This document shows, one piece after another, positions 10,841 through 23,900 of a stretch of DNA of 64,000 nt (position 1 is the stretch's first letter; every line of letters starts with the position of its first letter). The notes beneath the pieces were generated by a model, which was not told the origin of the DNA, ran no database searches, and saw nothing but the letters and a program-made list of their open reading frames with translations. The translations under genes and the position numbers were made by a program. Origin of the DNA: Sebastes aleutianus (Eukaryota > Chordata > Actinopteri > Perciformes > Sebastidae); NCBI GenBank assembly GCA_916700875.1, contig CAKAKS010000031.1:11937624-12001623 (forward strand), read 5' to 3'.

Positions 10841-10847
10841 TTTTATA
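10841..10847 (-). promoter_or_regulatory. TATA box of the nodal-related gene
   Basis: TATAAAA on the - strand, 75 bp 5' of the ATG. A start site about 25-30 bp downstream would leave a short 5'UTR of ~45-50 nt. No competing ATG lies between. Confidence 0.5.
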
Positions 10848-11764
10848 ATCACACACCCCTTCTTCTCCTGACGTCTTCTGAAGAGATCTGTCACTCTGCA
10901 GATGGTTGCTGAGGGTGTGTGTGTGATCCAAGACCTAAATGTAACATGGTCGTTGTGTATCGAAACCAATTGGTCAATGTGGTGTGCAGAGGTGTGAAAT
11001 GCATATTAAAGATCCCTTTGATAAGAAGCCATGACAATAATATTAGTTAAGGAGATTACGAGCTGCACAACTGCGCTGTGATTAATGGGGAAGTAACACG
11101 GGAGTTAATCAGAAATGAGGAAACCTGTTAGGAGCCTGTTAGGACAGAGAGGAGAAAGACTAAACCAAAGGGGGCAAGTTAAGGTCAATAATTGACGCAA
11201 ATCAAATGCAGAAAAAAAGAAATCTCAATAAGTTCCATGTTGCATTTTAATTACTGGTTAATTTTTATTGACTATTTTGTCATTTTTGTCTTTTTTTAAA
11301 AGTACACAGGAACCTAATACTTTTGCATAATATGTCTATTGCGCATGCCCATAAGTACATTTTTTATATTGTCAGTGCTAATTACATATAATAAATAGAA
11401 TAACCATAAATAGTAAATAATAAAGATGCAGACAGTATATGTGTGTTTAAACTAAAGACATAAAATTCAAGACAATGAAATTGGAACCGAACAGGAGAAA
11501 ACATTTGAACATTTTCAATAAATTAATAATTATCTATCAATAAATAAACATAAAATAAGGAAAATGTCAGGATATTTTTTGTATTTTTGTTTTCTGTAAA
11601 TAGACTCTTTTTGAATGGAGAACAATGTGTTTATAGAGCTAATGGCAACCATTTAATTAGTGGGTATTTACGCTATATATGAATCTTCAGTTGAGTTGTA
11701 TAAATCAACAATTTTGGAGGATTTCAATTAAAAGATTTTCCTATATCCGAGTCTAAAATCCGCC

Positions 11765-11850
11765 GTGATAATTGACAGCAGCATGAAAGGGACATTAATG
11801 TCATCAGCTGATCGTTGTCCATTCAAAAGTCAAACTGCACACTTCAAGGA
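11765..11850. repeat. Duplicated non-coding block, copy A (nodal-lrp13 interval)
   Basis: Shares ATTGACAGCAGCATGAAAGG, then GACATTAATG, a CAGCTGATCGTTG core and CCATTCAAAAGT with copy B about 740 bp away in the same orientation. It contains a CAGCTG E-box and TAATG homeodomain-type cores. No inverted termini are visible, so it does not look like a MITE. Function unknown. Confidence 0.7.
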
Positions 11851-12507
11851 CCTCAAAGGTAAGAACAAAGTACTACAAAGCCTTGATTCTTTTTGATGAG
11901 CATGAGGTGTGAAAAGAATGAAAGAAAAAGCCATTAGTACTGTATTAGACTTGTTCTTTGAAAGTTATTTATAGTCACAACATGAAACACACTTTTGTTT
12001 TAAGCTATACTTTGCTGCACGTTTAGGGTTTTGGAATGAAAGTAAAAAATAACTTAATACAAAAATAAATTATTTTATCACTCAATCACTGTTGTAGATG
12101 AATGACACGAACCAGCATTTTCAAATTGTCAGTAGAGTGAATTTAATTTATGAGAATGACAATTTCAAAAGTATTGAATGAGTTCATATCATTGTATTAT
12201 AAAGGCACATAAACAGCTGCGCTTCTTCCATGGCTCAGACCACATCCTCACATTATAGGAAAGAGGGAGAACCATGTAGGCTACTTTGTTAGTTTGTTTA
12301 ATTAAAGAAAAGGCAACAATACAATAATAATTAGTAATTCGTTCTGTGCGTAAAAGCTACCCAAAATGCGTAAATTACCTTACCTGCTGTGAGCACTGGG
12401 AGGTAGTCATTTATAGATCTGCAAATCAATATTTAGGAAAGTTGTAAGAGTCAAACATTCTGGACAGCTTCATTGAAAATATATTTCATAAAACACCAAA
12501 AATATGC

Positions 12508-12600
12508 TATGATCATTGACAGCAGCATGAAAGGGACATTAATGACGTCAGACACGCCAGCTGATCGTTGCCCATTCAAAAGTTCAAACGGCACACTTGG
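12508..12600. repeat. Duplicated non-coding block, copy B
   Basis: Second copy of the block at 11765-11850, with a small insertion that creates a TGACGTCA CRE-type palindrome (12543-12550) and carries GACACGC before the CAGCTG. It lies ~830 bp upstream of the lrp13 start codon and ~1.7 kb upstream of nodal. Confidence 0.7.
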
Positions 12601-12807
12601 CATTTAAAGAAAGAAGAAAGAGCTGATGGGGAACTACAAAGCTTTGATTAAAAACATCGCAGCAGAGTCCCACGCTGCTCTGCTCTTCTGCCAGGGCCAT
12701 TGGACAAGACGCAGCACGTGTACAGCTCGCTCTTTGCCAAATGAAGCTCACTATTCACGCCCACTAAATCATCATCTATCAGAAACATTAATAACTAAAT
12801 ATGAGGT

Positions 12808-12891
12808 GTGTGGTAATTTTATTAGCCACACTTTTAAACATACGTGGTTAGGAAAGCTGGAAATGACGTCCATGAATAAATAAACATAGGC

Positions 12892-12978
<87 letters not shown>

Positions 12979-13235
12979 ATAAGTAAAAGTGTGGCTAATA
13001 AAATTATTTAATAAAATAATATATAATAATAATAATAATAATATAATAATAAGTAAAAGTGTGGCTAATAAAATTATTTAATAAAATAATATATAATAAT
13101 AATAATAATAATATAATAATAAGTAAAAGTGTGGCTAATAAAATTATAAAATAAAATAATATATATATAATAATATAATAATAAATAAAAGTGTGGCTAG
13201 TAAAATTATAAAATAAAATTATATATATATAAAGA
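12808..13235. repeat. Inverted unit, (AT)n microsatellite and 70-bp tandem array upstream of lrp13
   Basis: An AT dinucleotide run (about 12893-12988) is followed by four units carrying AAGTAAAAGTGTGGCTAATAAAATTAT, with an exact 70-bp period over the first three. The reverse complement (AATTTTATTAGCCACACTTTT) stands before the AT run at 12815-12835, so the whole can fold back. It ends ~195 bp before the lrp13 ATG. Confidence 0.85.
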
Positions 13236-13428
13236 CATTGTAACAAAATACCGGGTTAAATAAAGAAATAATACATTCAATTGCAGTATGGTAAGTGTTC
13301 CATACAACAGATTTTATTTTGTTGTATTTTTTGCAGCGGAAGTTGAATCAGTCTCCGATCTCACGCGCCCGATGCGCACCTGCAGCACTGATTAAAGCGT
13401 CTCCTCTCAGGTGACGCTGTTTGTTCCG

Positions 13429-16400
13429 ATGAGCCGCGCGCAGGCCGATATGGACTTACGTCGGTTCATTTGTTCCATTTTTCTGGCAAGTCTGACCATT
13501 TCCCGAGGTAAAAAACAAATATTTGATAAGATATGAAGGTATTTGTGTGACTTAATTCAAGCAAAGGTGTATTTCAATTAGCATGCAGAGGCGTTTTGAC
13601 ATTTCCTTCATATCTAACTATGAACGAGGCAATATGGCGTTCATTCCTGGACCCCATGGGTCATTCAGTGTTGTGTATGAGTTTCAAATCATTCCCTCTG
13701 TTCCTGTGCCTGTTTTGCATTTATACAGACGTTTGGGTAAACATAATTAAAAGGTGGTGGTGAAATGAGGCAGTAGCATTTTGGACCTTGTAGGCTGGAT
13801 AGAAATAGACCACATGCTATTTTGCTATTTTAGCTAACTTTCCTTTAATATTCATTCGACCATGTGAAAGTGCATGTCATACCAGTCCTTCCGTTTGCTC
13901 TTCGTGAGGCCTATAGGGTGACCTTTTTGTGATGAGTTCAACATAAAAACCTCTTTGGTCTTTCTTATCCATGTTTTTAATTTTATACTTCAGCCATGGG
14001 TGGATTATAAAACAATGGGCTCCTGCGTACAGGCATGCTGAAGGCCCCACTCCTACAGGAGCAAAACACACAGCCTTTATAGTTGTTTAGTCTCTCTTTG
14101 TAGTCGTTTTGTGTCTCTCTGTGGTCTTTTGGTTTCTTTATGGTTGTTTTTGTCCCTTTTTACAGTTATTTTCTCTCTCTTTTTGGTATTTTGTGTCTCT
14201 TAGTTGTCACTTTGTTATTTTGTGTCAATTTGTAGTTGTTTTGTTTCTTTATGGTTATTTTGTGTCTATTTTTAGTTATTGTGTCTCTTTATGGTTGTTT
14301 TGTATCCATTTGTAGTTGTTTTGTGTCTCTTTGTAGTTTTGTGTCTATTTGTAGTTTTGTTGTGTCTCTTTGTAGTTGTTTTGTGTCTCTTTGTAGTTGT
14401 TTTGTGTCTATTTGTAGTTTTGTGTCTCTTTATGGTTGTTTTGTATCTATTTGTAGTTGTTTTGTGTCTCTTGGTAGTTTTGTGTCTATTTGTAGTTGTT
14501 TTGTGTCTCTTTGTAGTTTTGTGTCTATTTGTAGTTTTGTTGTGTCTCTTTGTAGTTGTTTTGTGTCTCTTTGTAGTTGTTTTGTGTCTATTTGTAGTTT
14601 TGTGTCTCTTTATGGTTGTTTTGTATCTATTTGTAGTTGTTTTGTGTCTCTTTGTAGTTTTGTGTCTATTTGTAGTTGTTTTGTGTCTCTTTGTAGTTTT
14701 GTGTCTCTTTATGGTTGTTTTGTGTCTCTTTATGGTAGTTTTGTGTCTCTTTGTGGTTGTTTTGCCCCCCCCCCCCCATCCCTTTGTAGTTATTTTATGT
14801 CTCTTTGTGATCATTTTGAGTCTCTTGGTTGGTACCAAGGCCTATTGAAAGAGGCTGGGTCATGCATCATCAAGGCATCATATCTTTAGGGATGTAACAC
14901 ATGCGTAAAGTAAAATCTGGTCTGCCCTCGCCGAAATTGAGCCAATCGCAACGCACGACCGCAGCTTCAGTTACACTGCGCAGGCGTGATACCCCATACC
15001 CCAAGACCGATGTCCACCCGTGACCCAGCCTCCTTTCTATAGGCCTTGGTTGGTACGTCACATGTCTCTCTAGAGGGACATTTTGGGCCCTTTGGCCTTT
15101 GCATGGTAAGCCCGTTCATGACTTCAATAGTAATTCGGTTGGCTGTACTATAGGAGTTTGTCAGTGGCTTTTCTTGTCTAGAATTAAGACCTGGTAAAAA
15201 AGAAATGGACTTTTTTTTTTTAATTTTCGTGTCTGTTAGACAAATTATACAATTCATTCTACTCCAGTGACAGGCCAGTGTTATTTCCTAAGTGTTCATC
15301 TTTGTCTTACTGTTGGTCTCTCTCTTTGTATGCTTGTAGGTCAGACTTTGGGATGCCATCAAGGCCAGTGGCAGTGTGACGATGGAAGCTGTATCCCTGA
15401 TATCTGGAGATGTGACGGAGGTGGAGACTGTCTGGATGGATCAGATGAAATGGATTGCACTGGTAGGTATACTTCCTGTCCATGTGCAAAACAACTGTCC
15501 TTCACACTTGGCACTAATAGATTATCCAGATTGTTTGATTGCTTTATTTTCATCCACCATAGTTGTTTGTTTTTCTTGTGAGTCTGAAATGGTTAACACC
15601 ATATCTAACAGGAAATGCATTTAATAGAACCAATAGAAATTACAGCAGGTTCATTTGTATTTCATATTTTAGTAATTCATTTTAGGTTTTATTGTGGAGA
15701 CACAGAAGGGTGAGGATTGTCATGTTACCAGTGGTGTGTTTGGTTGTGCTGATTCAAAGGTCAGTCATTATAAGAGAAAGCTGCAGATGAATTTTCTTCA
15801 CTCCAGCACCTCCAGGCTCTCCCGAATGTCCACCGGGTCAGTTTCCTTGTGTCGACTCTGTCAGCTGCGTCGACGCTTCGGCCCGCTGTGACGGACAAAA
15901 CCAGTGTCCCACCGGCTCTGATGAGGAGAACTGTGCAGCTACAGAGGGCTGTTTGGACTCTGACTGGACCTGTCGAAACCACATCTGTATCCCCAAAGAG
16001 CTGCGCTGCAACGGACTGAATGACTGCCTGGATAACTCTGATGAAGAGGGCTGTGGTGAGAGAGATGGAGGGGTGAAAGCGGTAGTTGCAGGACATGGAG
16101 TTTCAGTCTGTTGGACTGCAGGGCACTATAGAGTGGCTGGTTTACCCAAATTACAAAAACTTTTATTTTCTTATTCATCTCTTTTACCTACTTTACTGTA
16201 ACAATGTAGATAGTTGTGATTTTTACTTTTCCAGATTTCAGGATAACTAATTTTTTGGGATGTCTTCAGTCCAGCCTGGTCTTCAACAATATATGTTTTA
16301 TATGCTAATTTGCTTTGCCAAATACATTTTGAAATAAAACAAATAAAAAAAAAAAACTGAATCTAAACTAAAAACTATTCAAACAAATTAAGGTATTTCT

Positions 16401-17992
16401 TTTTTTTTTTTTGTTGCTTAAATCAATATCTCATATTTGCATAACTCCATACCACGAGGCCTTTTGAAATATGGGTGAACTAACCCTTTTTAATCAATCA
16501 ATCGGTACAGTCATTTTAAATGAAGATTTGATTCTTATTAAGGATCCCCACTAGTTGTGCCATAGCAACCAGCTAATCTTCCTTGGGTCAACATTAAGCA
16601 CATACAAACACATTTAAATACCATACAAAATACAAATGCCAGAATAAAACCCTTAGAAATAACTAGTTTCAGATAAAACTTTAAAGATATGATATGATAT
16701 GGCATACCAAACAAAACAAACATACAGACACCACCACACCAAACCAATTGCAGTTGAATTTCCTTTTGAACGCTGATTTACTAACAATGCAGCAGAGACT
16801 TTGAGGCAAATTATTCCAGAGAGAAATTGATCTGTAAATAAAAGATCATAGAGCTGCACAGTATGGTCTCTTTATTCACTGTTATACATTTTTAATTGAG
16901 CATACTCAATATTTTGTTGGGTTTTTTACACCCTAGTCCTGAATTGAAAATTAATTTGGTTGTATTTTTCACAGTTGGAATGACAAATAACCTTGAATTT
17001 TATCACTATGGTTTGTATCTGCAAAATCACATACACAAATAATCACACTGATGTTGAACGTAATGTCATGTAAAAACAAATGTCATTTTGCCAATTTGAA
17101 TACAGATTTGATATCAAGGTGATGACTCCATTATCATTCAATTAATTATCCAAACATGTCCGTAGAGGCAGAGTGAACATGGTCAGAATGGACGCGTGTG
17201 TGTTAAGAACGGTTAACAGTATCAGATACAACCAGGTGGCCCCTAACTCAGGGTAGGTATGAGAAACATACTCACTGTCTGTTCCCTTACAGGTCTGTGT
17301 GGTGAGGACAGCATACGGTGTCCTGAGGGGATGTGTCTGAGTGCTAAAGAGAGGTGCGACGGGACGATTCACTGCTCAGATGGTAGCGATGAGCCAATAA
17401 CCTGCGGTAGGTTTGGAACAGATTAACTGGAAACTACAAACTAATCTTTACCACAACTGTTGGTTGTCAATGTGATGTTTTTAACATGCTTGTGGTACAT
17501 GGATTTTTGTAATGTTGAGCCCCCCCCCCCTCCTGCAGGTCGTATTTGCAATATGAACAACGGCGGCTGTAGCCACGCGTGTGTCGATGAACCCTGGGGA
17601 GCTCTGTGCACCTGTCCTGTTGGATACAAGCTCTCTCCCAATGGAGCAGTCTGCGAAGGTGTGTGAGGCAACACACTATTCATTTTCAATATACGGAAAG
17701 CCGACTTAAAAACAAAATTGACGTATACAGTCTGGAGTGACCCTGCAAAAAGATTCCTGAGTTTTAAGAAGAAGCTTCCTTTTGGTGCTGTATAATCATC
17801 TGTTTCAAATCCGTTTTTGATGCACAGCTCATGCATATGAAGCTAAAATCTACTCTCTCCCCTCAGATGTGGATGAATGTGCCTCACCCTCTGCCCCCTG
17901 TATGCATCACTGCACCAACACCGTCGGATCCTACTATTGCCACTGCAGAGAAGGCTTCAAACTGAATGGCGGTTCCACATGTCTAGCTACAG
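13429..17992 (+). CDS. lrp13: lrp13 exons 1-6: signal peptide, LDL-A 1-4, EGF, calcium-type EGF
   Basis: Exons: 13429-13507 (signal peptide, ...FICSIFLASLTISR), 15340-15462 (LDL-A 1), 15807-16055 (LDL-A 2-3), 17293-17406 (LDL-A 4), 17539-17658 (EGF, CNMNNGGCSHACV), 17867-17992 (calcium-binding EGF, DVDECASP). All introns are phase 1. LDL-A 1, 2 and 4 end with the calcium-binding SDE acidic cluster (GSDEMDC, GSDEENC, GSDEPITC); LDL-A 3 ends NSDEEGC. LDL-A 3 carries CNG in place of the common CDG. Confidence 0.9.
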
Positions 17993-20900
17993 GTAATGAG
18001 GTATTAGTAGTAGTAGTAGCCTATGCTCGGCCAGTTGAGTCGTTTTTTTTTTTTTTTTTCTGTTCTTATAACAAATAAAATAAAATTAAATATGAATAAA
18101 AACTAAAGAAAATAAAACCGGATAAAAAAAAAATGAATAAAGAAAAAAAGATGTCAATAAAGAAAACAAAAAAAAAAGCCAACAGAACTGGGCAAAGATC
18201 AATATCAAGGTGTGTGACTGTGTACAGTGTGTGTGCTTGAGAGGGAGAGGGGGTGGGGGTGGCTGGCAGTCAGGCTGCACATTAAATTAAGGCAAGATTA
18301 AAACTAAATAGATAAGTAAAAGAGAATGATGGATAAAAAGATGATGTTTTATAAGAGAATGGTAATGAGTTGGGATATGCACATAATCAACATGCATGTG
18401 TCGTGGCCCTTTCGACCTTATTTGGTACCAATTTTTCATCGCATCTTGAGCCAGAGATAACACAAGTACAAATCTAATGCTGGTTAGTGTGAGCTAGTCA
18501 TCAGCTTAATGGTACGATGTGAACCTATACTCTGGATTTAGTTTATCCTCTGAGAAGATCAAACCCAACAACAAACACCATGAAGTACACTTGGACAAAA
18601 GATAGGTGATGTAATAATGGGCCACTTTGATGCAGCTGAGCCTCATGACAAAAGCAAGAAAGAAAAGTTGAAAAAGATCAAAGACGGACCTTGTGATACG
18701 AGCAGTCGAGGAGGTTACATCAAAACAGATTGTCACCTGAAATGTTAGTGATAAAAGGATGATAAAATTGACAAATAGGAAGTGTTGCATCAGGAGTCTT
18801 TTTTTTCTGTCCAAATATTGTATAAATGTTTTTGTGAATGTTTTTAACTTTGTTACTTCCTACACACTTATTGTCAGTATCCCTAAGTTATTGAGGGATG
18901 TTGAACTAACAGGAAGTGACTCCAGTCCAAATATATCCACACTAACTACGCCCTTCTTTCTGAATCTATACATGCGTGCAGGTAATGCTACCAGGCTGCT
19001 AATCATGCAGAGGAACTCACTCGGGCTGTTAAATGTGAAGTCTCAACAGTTTGTAGCGATCCACTCTCCAGTGCTCGACCCGGTGGCCTTGACGTTTGAC
19101 GTTGCCCGAGGCTGGTACTATTGGGCTGACAGCCACGGCAGCATTTACAAAAGTGATGGACAGCACAGCTGGACCATCTATACTGGTTAGTTGACCCAAT
19201 ATTATGTTGTTTTTGTGTGTTTTTAAAGGTGTTATGGTGATTACAGCTGCAATCTATTTTAAAAAAAAAAAAGAAAAATGTATATACTGTTAATTTGTTG
19301 TATTAAGTGACTTAAGGTGAGAGATGGTTAACTGGATAGACTGCCATCACACATCCCCTTGAGGGGCTCACAAACCACCGTTTGGGAACCACTGATCTAA
19401 TAGATCAGTTGGCTGCTTCATAACATTTCAGAGCCAAGTGACAAATAACTTGCGCTCCTCTCTCAAATTGTCATCCCATGTCTCACCTTAGACTTGACTG
19501 CAACATTTGGATGTCAGACTTTCATGTTGGGATTTTCATGTCATAAAAATAAAGCGTTTATTAGGCTTATTAAATCATAAAGTGGAGCTATAAGAGAAAC
19601 ATAAATAATTCAGATTCAAGATGCAACAAAATGTCTGGTTATAAATCTTGTTGGAACTTTATGATTGATTTGATATCAGATTTTTTTTAATTTGTATTTT
19701 AACAGGCGAGCCTGGAATCAAGGGTCTAGCTTGTGATTGGCTGAATGGAAACCTGTTCTGGACCAACCTGAAGACGGAGTCAATCTACATGCAGGCAGCT
19801 GTTGGGAAAAGTTACACTACACTGCTGAGCAAAAACAGCAGCCCATCAGAGTTGGTGCTTGTACCTGTGGAAAGGTGTGTGAAATATTTTAATGTTATTA
19901 AATGATAATCCAGCTCTCAGTGAATCCACTTTTATTTTCCCACAGCGTAGGGAACCTGGAAAATTGAGTAGCATTGAAATGAGAAATGTTACGTACATAG
20001 CACACGTGAAAATAACAGCCATCAAGAATGAACCCGTAAGAGATGATGGTACTCTGGGTCTTGCTTATTTAAATTCCCCGCTCTCTGCCTCCCAGCTTGA
20101 TGTTCTGGATCGACGGCGGCCACGGTGACAGAGTGACGATGGAGAAGTCGTGGATGGACGGGTCAGAAAGAAGCACTCTGACGGTGCTCACTGCTCAGTC
20201 GGCCCACAGCCTCACTGCTGACGTAGCTGCCAGGAGGCTCTACTGGATCAGCGACTATAAGAAGGTGAGTTCAGGAAAGAAACACAGATACACACACTGG
20301 AGTATTTGAGTTAAATGCATTATATAATGTTTTAGATATACAGAATTATGATGCATAGTAGGCCTTTTTCACAGCAGACAGATTGCTTTGTCATAGTGGG
20401 AAAAGCACGAGTGTTACTATTAACATTAACGATGGCGCCGTTCTTTTCAAGTGTCCCAGGAAGCCATACCAGGTATACCAGGACCCTGAGGCAACTAAAT
20501 GGAATTCAGCCATCATTAAATTTGTTATTTAGTAATTGCTAATTTCTTAATTTCAAATTTGCCATAGTAGCCATATTCCAATATTTTTAGACTCAATATA
20601 TTTAAATTTTGATACTTTGGGCCAAACAAATAAGTATATGATTTTAGTGTTTCTTCACCCTTTTTTTCTGGCAGTGTGGAATTTTATTTTTCAACATGAA
20701 TAAATGTTCACGTTGGGGAGTAGTATCTATAGACGGTGCTGAACAGCAAATTAATGAATAGAATATTCAAAATCTTTTTTTTTTTTTTTAAAATGAAAAT
20801 TACATAACTTTGGCGTCTTGTCAACATTTTTGAGGTTTGGTGTCATGACGCAGTATTAAAAAAATCCTGTCTGTCATTTAATTCTAAGGTAATGAATGAA

Positions 20901-23900
20901 TGAATAGAATATAGAGTGGAGAAATTGTTTCACTTCATTGTCATGATAAGCTAATATAATACCATAAGCTTAACACTGTTAGTGTTTGGTTGTCAGTCGC
21001 GGCGTAAGAAAATATGGATACACTTGAATATTGCGATATTATGTATCGATTCTCAAAAACACTATTGATTTTTAATTAATAGTTTACTTAAACAATAGTT
21101 TGCAAATGCAGGTCCCACTGTTCTGATTGCATAAAAGTTTTTTTTTAATTCCAATTGTATGCATATGGTGGTGTGTTCTTTACATTATGAGTTTCCTAAA
21201 ATTAGATTTAAAAAAAATCGCAATATATCGCCTTGCTTACAGTACCTGTATCGTGATACGTATCGTGATACGTATCGTGATACGTATCGTGATACGTATC
21301 GTGATACGTATCGTGATACGTATCGTGATACGTATCGTGATACGTATCGTGATACGTATCGTATCGCCAGATTCTTTTTATCCTTCATATCCAGTGAACA
21401 TGAACTTCTTTTATTCAGTCAATAGAGACAGTGAAGCTGGACGGGACTGGCCGTTACTCCTTCACAGGACTGTTCAACAGGAGACCGGCTCTCAGCCTGG
21501 CTGCGTTTGGAAGTTCGTTCTACTGGGTGGATGACAAAGGCCTGTGGCAGGTTCCTCGGAACCAACCGAACCAGAAGCAGTTCATCTGGAAAGCCACAAT
21601 GCCGATATTGGCTGTTTACCACGAGCTGCAGCAGCCTCAAGGTACGTATTGGAACAATAGATTTAATGGTAATGCAATATGCTTTTTAATTCCATTGTTT
21701 CTACCTCTGAATTTCCACTGATGTTTGAAGTTAAGGTCCTCATTAGTACCCAGTTATATGGGATGATAATGATTGATCCAGGTATTGGCAAACCCTCAGG
21801 TGTTGCCAGGGAAACGGAGTTGTGGCTTGTCAAAAACTTGAGATTTTGGTTGCAAAATGCATGAAAATATAAATTAATTGTCTTGATTTTTTTCTTTTCC
21901 TAATAATAATACTCGCATATCAAAATTACTTGTTTTGTCGTCATCAATCAGGTTCTTCTGCATGTGCAAAGACTCCATGTGAGCTCTGCCAGCTGACTAA
22001 AGGCAACCCTGTCGGATTCACCTGTGCTTGTCCAAACTCCAAAGTGCTGTTGCCTGATGGGAGATGTGAACGTAGGTTTACCATAACTTTGCGCTGCATG
22101 TGTTAGAAATGCCGTTTCTCACATTTTTGGTAGAAGACAAGCAAAATAAATGGGATCTAATCCTGCCAGATTCATGAAAATGTTTTCATCTTTTTTGTCC
22201 CACAGATCCAAGGTTTATATACGCTACCATCAGCAGCATCAACATGCTGGAGTTTCGAGGCATAGAGTCCACTAAAATCCAGCTGTTTACCACCGACGAC
22301 AGCATCCTGTCATTTGATGTGGACTGGTACAGAGACTGGCTGTACTGGGCTAACCAAACCGGTCATATCCAACGCACCAGTCTAACCCAGGTCGTGACTG
22401 AGGTGGTCCCAACACCTTTGCCAGGTTAATGCTTTGAGTGTGCTTGTACAGACATGGGTAACTGATGTTGCTATTGTAGTGGAACTGATAAATTATTTTA
22501 AAAAATTGCTTAGTAAAAATATTTTTTGTTTGATCCGTACTTGATAGTCAATTGAGTATAAAACATGAACCAACTGGCTACTTGGTCCCATTACAGCTTT
22601 CTGCACACTTTTTATTGAGTCGTGTCTTTTTTCCCCTCTTTTTAGTTTGTCTGATAAAAATAGACCAGAGGAGAGGGAACCTTTACTGGGTGTCATGCGA
22701 CCAACACAGCATCGGCACCACCACAGCCGACAATCAATATCCAAAACAACTGTACCACACGACAAAGGAGATCCGAGACCTGTACCTGGACTGGCTCAGG
22801 GGGGGCATCATCTGGCTGGAGGAAGATCGAGTCCTCACCATGAGCATGATGGGAGGCGTAGCCAAAGAGCTGCTGCAGTTAGCAGGAGGAGTCCAAGGGA
22901 ACATCGCCTACGACCTCAGGGCTAATACTCTGCTCTGGAACTCAAAAAAAGCAGGTCTGTCAGAGTGATAAAATATTGTTGCTCAAATGTCTCTCCAGCT
23001 GTGACTCAACTGTAATGGTACGTGTCCACAGGGGCGTTTTTTTAATCGCGAGGGATAGCCTCGCTTCCCAGCATTGGACGCTTGATGGGCAGCCACTAAA
23101 CACAAGGCACCTGATTGGACGAACACTTTCCCTCATGGGCTGCTGCTCCCAGCTTTCAAATCGGAACCAACATGGCGACTCGTTTGGAAACTTTCTTCTG
23201 TTATATCACGAAAATAGTTCCCCGAAATGTGTTTCTGAAAACATTTTATGCGAGAAATAAGCCGTGCAGTTGCTGAATCTGTCTTTACTTTGGAACGACA
23301 ACGCTTAGTTTAAAAGTTTCTCGGGAGTTTCCAGAGGCGGTGAGTCGCGTAGAGCAGCATAGACCTCAACTTTATGCAAATGAGGAGCGGCCAACGTGAT
23401 TCCCCGTCTCTCGAATCGTGCCACCACGCTAACAGAATGCATTGCACGCCTGCTTACATAGACAATGAATGGGAAGAATGGAAAGGACGGAGCCTGTGGA
23501 CATGTACCTTAAGAGCTTGAAGCATTTGCAAAGAACTGAAATAAAGTAGTGTTTTAGAAGATGCGCATTATGAAACAAGATATTGGTCATCTTCCTAGAG
23601 AGTAACTTTTAACTTCTACAAGAACAAGAAAGCGTTGTTTTCAAGGTCTGTTTTTGCAACACTGTAGTGCATGCACCGGCTACATCTGATTAACTGGTGT
23701 CCCAGTACCTTTAAAAAGAAAACCTTTAAAGAGGACTTGCAAACTTTAATTGTGCCCTTTATTATATTCAAATTTTATCCACATAAAAATGATCAAGTGA
23801 CTAAATTTGTTGTGCTGCTGCAGCAATAAGAGCTGGCAGTGCATCCAGAGTTTTTGATTCAGTTGTGATCAGTTTAGGGACCGTAACAAATAAAGCTTTG

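Noticed and set aside
12893..12988. (AT)n run as a possible TATA promoter for lrp13
   Set aside because: A pure dinucleotide microsatellite ~440 bp upstream is no specific evidence for a TATA box.
14236..14889. 217-aa and 188-aa ORFs rich in CFVS / KRHKTT repeats
   Set aside because: They are translations of the intron 1 minisatellite, open in several frames on both strands with no codon constraint.
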